Shown here piece after piece: positions 1 through 7,411 of a stretch of 64,000 bases of DNA. The notes below the pieces were generated by a model. That model ran no database searches, was not told the DNA's origin, and was given only the letters and a program-made list of their open reading frames with translations. The translations under genes and the position numbers were made by a program. Every line of letters starts with the position of its first letter. Within the stretch, counting starts at the first letter, position 1. Origin of the DNA: Porphyromonas loveana (GTDB lineage: Bacteria > Bacteroidota > Bacteroidia > Bacteroidales > Porphyromonadaceae); NCBI RefSeq assembly GCF_003096695.1, contig NZ_QEKY01000007.1, positions 1 through 64,000 of the forward strand. Direction: 5' to 3'.

Positions 1-353
1 AACCTTTTGAATACTTTTTTTGCGCCAAAGCAACTCGAAATCATCCCAAACAAAACTACATTATAATAATGATCGCGCGCGCGATGAACAGCCAAAAATT
101 TTCCCAATCAAGAGATATATGAGACCGTCGGGGGGAGGATATCGCCGCCGAAGGATGGCGATTCTCTCTCCCCGACGAGCCGTGCTTCGCCGGCATGCAA
201 CTAAAATCCCCCATCTTCCTACCCCCCGGAAAAAGACTCCTCCGATGGCATCTTTTTTAACAGTGTAATGATATCTGAGAGCTTCCGGGCATACCCCCCC
301 CGAATCTTGCGCCCAAAACAAACAGAATCTCGCGCCGAAACACCTTGAATACT

Positions 354-432
354 TGCGCCAAAACTTTTTCGTTTTGGCGCATAATTTTTCCCGAAATGGC
401 GCCAAAGAAAATCCCTTTGCTCGCGAGTTTTT
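354..432 (+). repeat. GCGCC intergenic element, copy A
   Basis: An ~80-base element opening with a perfect 11-bp stem (354-364 with 371-381, loop 365-370), followed by an A/T run, the palindrome TGGCGCCA at 397-404, and a tail GCGAGTTTTT at 423-432. The same module order recurs at five other intergenic sites in this window, all in this orientation. Function is unknown. Confidence 0.75.
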
Positions 433-566
433 GAGACATAATACACCTAAGAAAATCCACAACTCTCGCGAATGATTTTTTTCGCATAGACCGTACGCAC
501 GATAACATCAAAGAGAGATTGTCCTAGAACCAGACCACAGGGCAGCGGACAGACGCTCTATGTCGT

Positions 567-574
567 TATCTTTG
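567..574 (+). promoter_or_regulatory. Promoter -7 box for the Crp-family gene
   Basis: TATCTTTG matches the Bacteroidetes -7 consensus TAnnTTTG and lies 31 bases before the ATG at 605. No clear TTG -33 element is seen at the usual spacing. Confidence 0.5.
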
Positions 575-604
575 TGAATATAAGAACGACGACGGCATAC
601 GCTC

Positions 605-1210
605 ATGAATGAATACATCTTTACAGACTTTCTGCGCTCGAATGTGGTGCTCAGCAGCGAACAAATGGCTGCACTCTTCGAAGGCAGCCGCGTATTGGAA
701 CCCAAGAAGGGTGAGTTTCTCTTGTCGGCCGGAGAGATTTGTCGGCACCGCTTCTTCATCGAGCGCGGTGCCGTACGCGAGTATTCGATTGACGAGCGCG
801 GACGGGAACATCTGTTACACTTCGCTTTAGAAGGATGGTTCCTGATGAATGTGGAGAGTATATTCTTCGATCAGCCGTCGTCTTACTTCATCGAGGCCAT
901 AGAGCCGTCGCGTGTGCTACTGCTAGACGACAAACAGTTCCGGAAACTCGCAGCGGAGAATGAGGCTTTCGAGCGCTTCGACAAAAGCCTCTTACACGAG
1001 CATATCCACACCCTACAGCATCGCATCACCGCACTACAGAGCAGTTCGGCAGAGGAGCGCTACCGGCTTTTCACCAAGCAGTACCCCGAGGTTATGCTCC
1101 GCGTGCCACAGATGATGATCGCTTCCTATCTGGGCATCACGCCCGAGAGCCTGAGCCGCATCCGCAAGGAGCTGGCACAGCGCAACTGCCGACCGCGCAA
1201 TACTTCTTAA
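605..1210 (+). CDS. Crp/Fnr-family transcriptional regulator
   Basis: A 201-residue cytoplasmic DNA-binding regulator. Residues about 20-115 form a cyclic-nucleotide-type beta-roll sensor domain, and residues about 163-192 form a helix-turn-helix (VPQMMIASYLGITPESLSRI). The ligand is not evident: no cysteine cluster for an Fe-S centre and no clear cAMP-binding signature, so oxygen or cAMP sensing should not be assumed. Length is slightly short for the family (about 210-240) but both domains are complete. The ATG at 605 follows a -7 box by about 30 bases. The pirin gene begins 72 bases downstream with its own promoter, so the regulator may control it; that is inference. Confidence 0.85.
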   Translation: MNEYIFTDFLRSNVVLSSEQMAALFEGSRVLEPKKGEFLLSAGEICRHRFFIERGAVREYSIDERGREHLLHFALEGWFLMNVESIFFDQPSSYFIEAIEPSRVLLLDDKQFRKLAAENEAFERFDKSLLHEHIHTLQHRITALQSSSAEERYRLFTKQYPEVMLRVPQMMIASYLGITPESLSRIRKELAQRNCRPRNTS

Positions 1211-1242
1211 CATAGATCAATGCACAGCAGCGGAGGCGAGAG

Positions 1243-1250
1243 TACATTTG
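1243..1250 (+). promoter_or_regulatory. Promoter -7 box for the pirin gene
   Basis: TACATTTG, a perfect TAnnTTTG, 32 bases before the pirin ATG. It suggests pirin is transcribed independently of the regulator upstream. Confidence 0.5.
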
Positions 1251-1282
1251 TCGTGTAACTCAAAAACAAGAAAGGAAAAACA

Positions 1283-2161
1283 ATGGCAACGAAAAAAAAT
1301 GCATTCGTGACGCATCCGCAAGAGACTCACTGGGTAGGCGATGGCTTCCGCGTACACAACTTCATTCCGGCCATCCCCGGGCTGTCAATGCAGGAGATGG
1401 ATCCCTTCATCCTGCTGGACTACAACGCCAAGAGGATGGTAGCTCCCAGCGAAACACCCGGAGGGGTGGATGTGCACCCGCACCGGGGATTCGAGACCGT
1501 GACCATCGCATACGAAGGAGAGATGGAACATCATGACAGTGCCAAACACGGCGGTGTGATCCGACGAGGCGACGTGCAGTGGATGACAGCTGCAAGCGGT
1601 ATTCTTCACAAGGAGTATCACGCCAAGGAATGGGCCAAGAAAGGCGGTCTCTTCCAGATGGTGCAGCTATGGACCAATCTGCCGGCACGCGACAAAATGT
1701 CCGCCCCCAAATACCAAAGCATCCCCAACGACACCATGGGCAAGCATATACTCCCCGACCATGCAGGCTTGGTCGAGGTGATAGCGGGCGAATACCAAGG
1801 AACGGCAGGGCCGGCACGGACACACTCCCCCATCGCTCTGATGAACGCCAAGCTCAACGAAGGAGGTCGAGCTGAGTTCTCTTTCCCTGCTCATTACAAC
1901 ACGGCTTTGCTTGTTATTCAGGGACATGCAGTGGTAAACGGGACTGATCTGCCCACGGACAACCTACTGAAGTTTGCCAACGAGGGCGAAACCTTCACCA
2001 TCGAGGCCACAGCACCCGAAACGGTGGTACTCGTCATGAGCGGCGAACCGCTGCGCGAACCAATCGCAGCTTACGGACCCTTCGTAATGAACACGAAGCA
2101 GGAAATCATGCAAGCTATGGACGATTACAATCGCGGTGCCTTCGGCCATCTCGAAGACTAA
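1283..2161 (+). CDS. Pirin family protein
   Basis: A 292-residue bicupin of the pirin family. The N-terminal cupin keeps the metal ligands: H65 and H67 in VDVHPHRGFET and H109 and E111 in GILHKEYH, matching the two His pairs and Glu of human and bacterial pirins, so one non-haem iron is expected. Residues about 180-285 are the second cupin (Pirin_C). Family members have been described as quercetin dioxygenases or as redox-responsive partners of transcription or metabolism; which applies here cannot be told from sequence. It follows a Crp-family regulator on the same strand and ends just before a 27-bp perfect hairpin that separates it from a convergent gene. Confidence 0.92.
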   Translation: MATKKNAFVTHPQETHWVGDGFRVHNFIPAIPGLSMQEMDPFILLDYNAKRMVAPSETPGGVDVHPHRGFETVTIAYEGEMEHHDSAKHGGVIRRGDVQWMTAASGILHKEYHAKEWAKKGGLFQMVQLWTNLPARDKMSAPKYQSIPNDTMGKHILPDHAGLVEVIAGEYQGTAGPARTHSPIALMNAKLNEGGRAEFSFPAHYNTALLVIQGHAVVNGTDLPTDNLLKFANEGETFTIEATAPETVVLVMSGEPLREPIAAYGPFVMNTKQEIMQAMDDYNRGAFGHLED

Positions 2162-2170
2162 GGAATAGTC

Positions 2171-2229
2171 ACCAATAGCAATGTCCCCATGAGAACCGAA
2201 ATGGTTCTCATGGGGACATTGCTATTGGT
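2171..2229. terminator. Perfect 27-bp hairpin between convergent genes
   Basis: Left arm 2171-2197 and right arm 2203-2229 are exact reverse complements around a 5-base loop (GAAAT). It sits 9 bases after the pirin stop and 22 bases from the end of the convergent barrel gene, so it probably terminates both. There is no long T run on either side, and the stem is far longer than termination needs. Confidence 0.7.
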
Positions 2230-2251
2230 AAAACAGGGTACTTCTATCGGA

Positions 2252-2923
2252 TCAGAAGCGTACGCCCAGACCTACGTGGAAAGAGGTGTTCTTGAGTGTA
2301 GCGTCTAAGTCCTGTCCGAGGGCCGTCACCTCTTTGAGGCTGTTAACGAGACCGAAGTCAGCTCCAACGAGCAAATAAATTTTGGAATATTCCACCATGG
2401 CTGCGGCACCGAGTCCCATATCGAACTTATTGCCTTTGGCCGTGAGCTGACTGAGGCCTTGTTGATAAATGTCCACAGTGGATCCGTTTGCGTTCGTTCC
2501 CGTTGCTTCACTACTGATCGCATAGGAGAAATAGGGACCTGCCTGCACAGCAACAGAGAGGAGATTGAGCAGATTGACACGGTAACCCAAATGAACAGGT
2601 ATCTCAACATAATGCGTCTGCATCTTGAGAGATTTCAAGCCGATACCTGCTAACGCAATGCCAGCCAAATCGGTTTTCGTTCCTTTGGACTGGAATGCAA
2701 GACCCGGGCTTACATAAAGACCTGCGCTCAGAGGCACTTCTACATTACCGGAAAAGCGATAACCCACGATGGTCTTACCGGCAAAATCTCCAATGCTCTC
2801 TACTTTATAATCCCCTGCACTAAAGCCTACTGCGGCATCGGCACGGAATGAGATTCTCTTCTGAGCCGAAGCTCCTCCTATTACGGCTACTGCCAGAGCA
2901 GCCATCATGATCAACTTTTTCAT
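2252..2923 (-). CDS. Outer-membrane beta-barrel protein (PorT/OmpX-like)
   Basis: A 223-residue small barrel. I chose the ATG at 2923 because it begins a clean signal peptide (MKKLIMMAALAVAVIGGASA, then QKR); the frame stays open nine codons further upstream without adding such a signal. The mature part alternates polar and hydrophobic residues, with typical strands such as YVEIPVHLGYR and a C-terminal FHVGLGVRF ending in aromatic Phe, as expected of the 'outer membrane protein beta-barrel' family of Bacteroidetes. No ligand can be named. The next gene on the same strand is a clear paralogue with its own promoter, so the two are sister genes and not necessarily one transcript. Confidence 0.8.
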   Translation of the reverse strand: MKKLIMMAALAVAVIGGASAQKRISFRADAAVGFSAGDYKVESIGDFAGKTIVGYRFSGNVEVPLSAGLYVSPGLAFQSKGTKTDLAGIALAGIGLKSLKMQTHYVEIPVHLGYRVNLLNLLSVAVQAGPYFSYAISSEATGTNANGSTVDIYQQGLSQLTAKGNKFDMGLGAAAMVEYSKIYLLVGADFGLVNSLKEVTALGQDLDATLKNTSFHVGLGVRF

Positions 2924-2967
2924 TTTTCTTACTCGATTGACATTAAACATATTAGTGCTATCTGCCC

Positions 2968-2975
2968 CAAATATA
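2968..2975 (-). promoter_or_regulatory. Promoter -7 box for the first barrel gene
   Basis: On the minus strand this reads TATATTTG, a perfect TAnnTTTG, about 45 bases before the ATG at 2923. The paralogue upstream carries the identical octamer. Confidence 0.5.
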
Positions 2976-3018
2976 CGATTTTTCGCTTACGAAGCACCAT
3001 ACACGCGCCAAAAGAAGA

Positions 3019-3044
3019 GGGGTGACTGCCGAGACAGCCACCCC
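3019..3044. terminator. Terminator hairpin after the second barrel gene
   Basis: Arms GGGGTGACTG (3019-3028) and CAGCCACCCC (3035-3044) pair at 9 of 10 positions around a 6-base loop. It lies about 30 bases past the stop of the minus-strand gene ending at 3076 and is T-rich on both flanks. Confidence 0.65.
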
Positions 3045-3075
3045 ATTTTTGTGATGTGTTAGGACGTTCGTATGC

Positions 3076-3678
3076 TTAGAAACGGACACCTACGCCTACG
3101 AAGAAATCGTAATTGCGAATGGAGAAATCCGAAGATCCTTTCTGAGCTACGTTGAGAATGCCGTGATCGTAACCCACTTGGAAATAATAGCGTTGGTAGC
3201 CCAATGCTGCAGCGATGCCTAAGCCCATATCGAAACGCTTGAGAGCACCCTTATCTCCAAAAGCATCTACAGAAAGATCTGAGTTCTTGAGTGTGGTGTT
3301 ACCTGCCACCCCGTATGCCAAATAAGGACCTACTTCTAAAGAGACGGTCATATCCTGTGCAAAAGAAGCACGGAAACCGGCATTGATGGGTACCTGCAAA
3401 TAATGCAGACGACTCCTGGCTGCATCATCCTTTGCTCCCTTCATTGTATAAGCCACGCCCGGTGCGATATAAAAACCGTCCTGACCAATGGCAAATTCGG
3501 CAGCACCGCCCACACGGAAACCTGCCAACATAGAGCCAGTTGCAGAAACGCTACCAATCTTTGTAGTCATGTTGCTACCAACGAAGTTAGCATCCAAACG
3601 GAAAGTCGGACGACTCTGTGCACTAACAATACCGATCGAAGCGAGCACGAGGGTTGCTGCTAAAAATAACTTCTTCAT
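3076..3678 (-). CDS. Outer-membrane beta-barrel protein, paralogue
   Basis: A 200-residue barrel with the signal peptide MKKLFLAATLVLASIGIVSA, giving a mature start at QSRPTFRLDANF. The open frame extends 38 codons further upstream, but that part is not a signal sequence and overlaps the promoter, so the ATG at 3678 is preferred. Strand patterns (LQVPINAGFR, FDMGLGIAAALGYQRYYFQVGYD) and the ending FFVGVGVRF parallel the neighbour at 2252-2923 closely, pointing to tandem duplication with divergence. Likely located in the outer membrane; function unknown. It has its own promoter and a strong hairpin after the stop. Confidence 0.78.
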   Translation of the reverse strand: MKKLFLAATLVLASIGIVSAQSRPTFRLDANFVGSNMTTKIGSVSATGSMLAGFRVGGAAEFAIGQDGFYIAPGVAYTMKGAKDDAARSRLHYLQVPINAGFRASFAQDMTVSLEVGPYLAYGVAGNTTLKNSDLSVDAFGDKGALKRFDMGLGIAAALGYQRYYFQVGYDHGILNVAQKGSSDFSIRNYDFFVGVGVRF

Positions 3679-3764
3679 TTCTCTGTTCTGTTTAAGATTC
3701 ATTTCCTTATTAAAACACGCTATTTTGTCATGAAATAAGCCCTCTGGGCTATTTTGCAACATCA

Positions 3765-3772
3765 CAAATATA
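3765..3772 (-). promoter_or_regulatory. Promoter -7 box for the second barrel gene
   Basis: Reads TATATTTG on the minus strand, about 87 bases before the chosen ATG at 3678. The long leader between them is a reason to check the start experimentally. Confidence 0.45.
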
Positions 3773-3884
3773 CAATAGAAACTTAATATCATTCCTTTTT
3801 GAGTCTATAAAAATCAATCATCCCTGCAATACGTCAACCATCCTCCAGATAGGGTCGGCCGAACTCCTGAATTAAAATGGCCAA

Positions 3885-5141
3885 CTATCGGATGAGAATC
3901 TTCTCCGTCGTGGTGCCACTGTGACGCACGATGGAGACAAGATAATGACCTCGGGGCACAGCTTTCAAATCCAACTGACCGTCACTGCCTGTACGGCACA
4001 GCTCACGACCGGCCATATCATACAGAAGCACAGACTCGACACCTGTGGGATCCGTCACGGAGAGCACGCCGCTTTCGATACAGAAGGGCAAACCCACAGT
4101 GGCAGACACCACCCCTGTTACATCGGTCATAACGGGCTGCAAGCTGCGATAAAGGGTGATAGAGGAGCCACTATGAAGCGAGCCGTAAAGGAACCCGCTG
4201 CCGTCGCACTGCAAATCGAACCGCTCATACTCCTCTCCCTTACCGATGAGCGTCCACGTGGCGATGTTGCTGCTGAGGTCGCTTGTAGCGTAAAAGCCGG
4301 GGACACCCCACTGCGTTCCGACTTCGGGGTCGTAAGCGTGCATGATACGGATGTAGAAATTGCCGTCAGGATCGGCCGTAAACTCCTGAATTGACGCTTC
4401 GCCCGTTTCGGCGTAAGTCCACACAGGCGTAGCAGAAGCAAAGTTCATATACACAAGCCGCCTCATCGAACCCGGCATGACGTTAAGAGGATAGACAATG
4501 GCATAGACCCTCCCATCCGCCGTAAAAGCTACAGAGTTGAAGAAGGTATGGTCTGCGAGATTGCCCGTGATGTCAGTGAGGCTTGCCGTCGGAGTGCAGT
4601 CGAGTTTGAAAAGTGTGGTCTTCTGGGGAGCATAAGTGAAGATGAAAAATTCACCTTCGGAGAGCGGATTATACTGCACATAGGCATTGGTGGAGGCTAT
4701 CTCCCGGATCTTGACCCAAGGCGTATTCATATTGCAATCGCTAAAGTAAACAGCTTTATTCGTTATCCAGCATCGATAACGTCCCGAAGCTGAGACAGCC
4801 ATGGACATGACGTGCTCTCCCTCTTCTTTGAAGATGTAGCCCCAGCTCCCATAAGAGAGCCATTCTATCCCGGGACCATAGGCATACAATGTACCGTCGG
4901 CTCCTGCATGAAGCGCATTATTCTGTGACATTGGCTCTGTGCCGATAGACATCCATTCGTTCATGCTCGGCTTATACAGCTCCAGCGCTCCGCCCGCAAA
5001 GAGAGCATAGCACCCTTCGTCTCCTCGCATGGCAGCGGTGGATCGCAGTTTGTCACTTTGCTTGATAGCAAGCCAATACTCCTGCCCCAGAGCCGGAAGG
5101 ATGGAAGCAGCAACCAAAAGTGTAAGGAGTGTTCTTCTCAT
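3885..5141 (-). CDS. Secreted protein with type IX secretion C-terminal domain
   Basis: A 418-residue protein with an N-terminal signal peptide (MRRTLLTLLVAASILPALG) and a C-terminal domain of about 75 residues with the por-secretion pattern: LLYDMAGRELCR, LDLKAVPRGHYLVSIV and the final KILIR. Such domains direct export through the type IX system and, in Porphyromonas, attachment to the surface through A-LPS. The central 300 residues are rich in Trp, Tyr and Gly and look like a repeated beta structure, perhaps a propeller (GRVYAIVYP, GNFYIRIM, GFLYGSLHSG recur at intervals), but no catalytic motif is visible. It is monocistronic, with a -7 box 57 bases upstream of the ATG. Function unknown. 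Confidence 0.8.
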   Translation of the reverse strand: MRRTLLTLLVAASILPALGQEYWLAIKQSDKLRSTAAMRGDEGCYALFAGGALELYKPSMNEWMSIGTEPMSQNNALHAGADGTLYAYGPGIEWLSYGSWGYIFKEEGEHVMSMAVSASGRYRCWITNKAVYFSDCNMNTPWVKIREIASTNAYVQYNPLSEGEFFIFTYAPQKTTLFKLDCTPTASLTDITGNLADHTFFNSVAFTADGRVYAIVYPLNVMPGSMRRLVYMNFASATPVWTYAETGEASIQEFTADPDGNFYIRIMHAYDPEVGTQWGVPGFYATSDLSSNIATWTLIGKGEEYERFDLQCDGSGFLYGSLHSGSSITLYRSLQPVMTDVTGVVSATVGLPFCIESGVLSVTDPTGVESVLLYDMAGRELCRTGSDGQLDLKAVPRGHYLVSIVRHSGTTTEKILIR

Positions 5142-5197
5142 TTTTCATCTTATTTAGCATGAAACATAGCAGGCACAACATAAAGCCTGCACTCCTT

Positions 5198-5205
5198 CAA
5201 AGATA
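5198..5205 (-). promoter_or_regulatory. Promoter -7 box for the type IX cargo gene
   Basis: Reads TATCTTTG on the minus strand, 57 bases from the ATG at 5141. Confidence 0.45.
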
Positions 5206-5301
5206 TGACTTTGTCTGTTAAAAAAGAACAACTATCCGATTTTTCTTTTTTCTCCGACCTAAAAATAGAGGAATATGGCGCGTAATTTTGGATAAAACTC
5301 G

Positions 5302-5380
5302 CACGTAATCGAAAAAATTTTGGCGCATTTTTTTTCGGGAAATGGCGCCATTTCCAAAAGAATTTGGCGTGTGTTTACGC
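5302..5380 (+). repeat. GCGCC intergenic element, copy B
   Basis: Same module order as copy A: TTTTGGCGCA at 5318-5327, an eight-base T run, GAAATGGCGCCA at 5338-5349, and the tail GGCGTGTGTTTACGC ending at 5380. The left arm of the first hairpin is degenerate here. It sits between divergent genes, which argues against a simple terminator role. Confidence 0.65.
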
Positions 5381-5440
5381 ATAGAAAGCGCACCAAAAAA
5401 TCATTTTTTTCTGCCCAATATCTGCAAAAACTGAAATTGC

Positions 5441-5448
5441 TAACTTTG
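5441..5448 (+). promoter_or_regulatory. Promoter -7 box for mnmG
   Basis: TAACTTTG, a perfect TAnnTTTG, 56 bases before the ATG at 5504. A transcript starting just after it could not use the TTG at 5450 efficiently, which supports the ATG. Confidence 0.5.
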
Positions 5449-5503
5449 TTTGCATAAACCATGCCGATCGCCATCGGAACTGACGACAGAGGGGAAACAT
5501 CCT

Positions 5504-7381
5504 ATGCAATTCAAATATGACATCATAGTGGTAGGTGCCGGGCATGCCGGTTGCGAAGCGGCTGCCGCGGCAGCGAAATTGGGTTCGCAGGTGCTGCTCA
5601 TCACGCCGGACATGAACAAAATAGCCCAAATGAGCTGCAATCCGGCAGTGGGTGGCATCGCTAAAGGGCAGATAGTCAGAGAGATAGATGCTCTTGGAGG
5701 CCGTATGGGAATGATTACGGATGCCACGGCTATTCAGTTCCGGATGCTCAACCGCAGCAAGGGGCCTGCCATGTGGAGCCCCCGCGCCCAAAGCGACCGC
5801 ATGCGCTTCATGGAAGCTTGGCGGGAGATAGTGGAGCATGAGCCCAATCTCTTCCTCTGGCAAGATAGCGTGCGAAGCTTGATCATCGGACAAGGCGCAG
5901 TGGCGGGCGTGAGGACGACCCTCGGCGTGGAGTTTCATGCACGCGCCGTAGTGCTGACCACGGGGACCTTCCTCGGCGGCATGATGCACTTCGGAGAGCG
6001 GATGATCGAAGGCGGACGAATAGCCGAACCGGCCTTCCACGGCATCACGGAGCAATTACGGGATCTCGGGTTCAGAACCGATCGCATGAAGACCGGTACA
6101 CCGGCGCGAATCGATGGCAGAAGTGTGGACTTCTCCCTCACGACCGAACAATGTGGCGAAGAAGATCACCACCGTTTCTCCTATATGGACACGCCACGTC
6201 GCGTACTCCGTCAGAGGAGTTGCTACTCACTCTACACAAACACTGAGTGCCACGACATCCTGCGTCAGGAGTTGGATCGCTCGCCACTATACAACGGCCA
6301 AATACAAAGCATCGGGCCGCGCTATTGCCCAAGCATAGAAACGAAGATCGTCACCTTCGCGGACAAGGATATGCATCAGCTCTTCCTCGAACCCGAAGGG
6401 GAGACGAGCAACGAATTTTACCTCAACGGGTTTTCTTCATCCCTGCCATGGGAGGTTCAGATAGCCGCCTTGCAAGCCATTCCGGCACTCCGCCATGTAC
6501 ATATCTACAGGCCGGGCTATGCAATAGAGTACGACTTTTTCGACCCCACACAGCTCAGACACACATTAGAGACCAAGCTCGTCAAGGGACTTTTCTTCGC
6601 GGGTCAGATCAACGGGACTACCGGATATGAAGAGGCCGCGGGGCAAGGACTGATAGCAGGTATCAATGCGCATATGCAATGTCAGGCGGCTGGTGAATTT
6701 ACACTCGGTCGGGACGAAGCGTATATCGGCGTGCTGATTGACGATCTTGTCAATAAAGGAGTGGACGAGCCGTACCGTATGTTTACGTCCCGTGCCGAAT
6801 ACCGCATCCTTCTACGGCAAGATGATGCCGACATGCGACTCACTCCCAAGGCCGAAGCCATCGGTCTGGCAGACTGCAAACGGGTAGAACTCCTCCGCGA
6901 GAAGACGCTCTTACGCGACAAACTAATCGACTTTGCGCACAAATTCTCTCTCAAGCCGGAGCTTATCAATCCACAATTGGAAGCCGTCGGACTACTCCCG
7001 CTCAAACAAGGCATCAAGCTGTACGACCTATTGCTCCGTCCGCAGATCGGCATGAACGAAATTTGCGAAATGGTGCCCTCATTCAAAAGAGTGATTGAGG
7101 AGATTCCAGTCACCAGACGAGACGAAATCGTGGAAGCCGCCGAGATACTGATCAAATACGATGGCTACATCAAGCGCGAAAGAGCAATGGCAGACAAAAT
7201 CAATCGGCTCGAAAGTATCCGCCTGCCACAGCATGTAGATTATATGCAGATGCAGTCGCTTTCTACAGAAGCGCGCCAAAAATTGACCAATATACGCCCG
7301 GAAACTATTGCGCAAGCCTCACGTATTCCCGGTGTTTCACCCCACGATATTAGCATCTTGCTCGTACTTTGCGGGCGATAA
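5504..7381 (+). CDS. mnmG: tRNA uridine-5-carboxymethylaminomethyl modification enzyme MnmG (GidA)
   Basis: A 625-residue FAD- and NADH-dependent enzyme that, with MnmE, installs the (carboxymethyl)aminomethyl group on U34 of certain tRNAs. The start at 5504 (MQFKYDIIVVGAGHAG) places the Rossmann FAD motif GAGHAGCEAAAAA at residues 10-22, as in other MnmG proteins. GGIAKGQIVREIDALGG, GTFLGGMMHFGE, TGTPARIDGRS, GQINGTTGYEEAAGQG and the C-terminal HDIS region are all present, and length is normal (about 620-630). The stop at 7379-7381 is followed immediately by a parS-like palindrome and then uvrC 30 bases on, so the two may share a transcript. The location close to a parS site and a putative oriC fits the frequent origin-proximal position of gidA in bacteria. 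Confidence 0.97.
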   Translation: MQFKYDIIVVGAGHAGCEAAAAAAKLGSQVLLITPDMNKIAQMSCNPAVGGIAKGQIVREIDALGGRMGMITDATAIQFRMLNRSKGPAMWSPRAQSDRMRFMEAWREIVEHEPNLFLWQDSVRSLIIGQGAVAGVRTTLGVEFHARAVVLTTGTFLGGMMHFGERMIEGGRIAEPAFHGITEQLRDLGFRTDRMKTGTPARIDGRSVDFSLTTEQCGEEDHHRFSYMDTPRRVLRQRSCYSLYTNTECHDILRQELDRSPLYNGQIQSIGPRYCPSIETKIVTFADKDMHQLFLEPEGETSNEFYLNGFSSSLPWEVQIAALQAIPALRHVHIYRPGYAIEYDFFDPTQLRHTLETKLVKGLFFAGQINGTTGYEEAAGQGLIAGINAHMQCQAAGEFTLGRDEAYIGVLIDDLVNKGVDEPYRMFTSRAEYRILLRQDDADMRLTPKAEAIGLADCKRVELLREKTLLRDKLIDFAHKFSLKPELINPQLEAVGLLPLKQGIKLYDLLLRPQIGMNEICEMVPSFKRVIEEIPVTRRDEIVEAAEILIKYDGYIKRERAMADKINRLESIRLPQHVDYMQMQSLSTEARQKLTNIRPETIAQASRIPGVSPHDISILLVLCGR

Positions 7382-7397
7382 TGTTTCACGTGAAACG
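7382..7397. promoter_or_regulatory. parS-like ParB-binding palindrome, intergenic
   Basis: TGTTTCACGTGAAACG contains a perfect 14-bp palindrome and matches the classical chromosomal parS consensus (TGTTNCACGTGAAACA) at all but the last base. It lies in the 30-base gap between mnmG and uvrC. parS sites nucleate ParB on origin-proximal DNA for chromosome segregation; the parAB genes are not in this window. Confidence 0.8.
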
Positions 7398-7411
7398 AAA
7401 AGTCGAGTCAA

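Larger units (their letters stand above)
1..604. other. Gene-free leader with repeat copies and a hairpin
   Basis: No convincing gene is seen in these 604 bases; the open frames here lack family resemblance and run through repeat sequence. At the left edge (about 3-30) is what looks like the end of a truncated copy of the GCGCC element, and a full copy lies at 354-432. An imperfect 20-bp dyad at 127-146 and 157-176 (16 of 20 paired) could be a terminator or processing hairpin for a gene beyond the edge. The promoter of the downstream Crp-family gene lies at the right end. Confidence 0.6.
5142..5503. other. Divergent intergenic region before mnmG
   Basis: This 362-base region separates a minus-strand secreted-protein gene from plus-strand mnmG. 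It holds the leftward -7 box (5198-5205), one copy of the GCGCC element (5302-5380) and the mnmG -7 box (5441-5448). No further gene is seen; an in-frame TTG at 5450 would only add 18 unconserved residues to MnmG. Confidence 0.6.

Noticed and set aside
61-462. Overlapping minus-strand open frames across the leftmost gene-free region
   Set aside because: They run through the GCGCC element and a hairpin, have odd composition and share no motif with known proteins.
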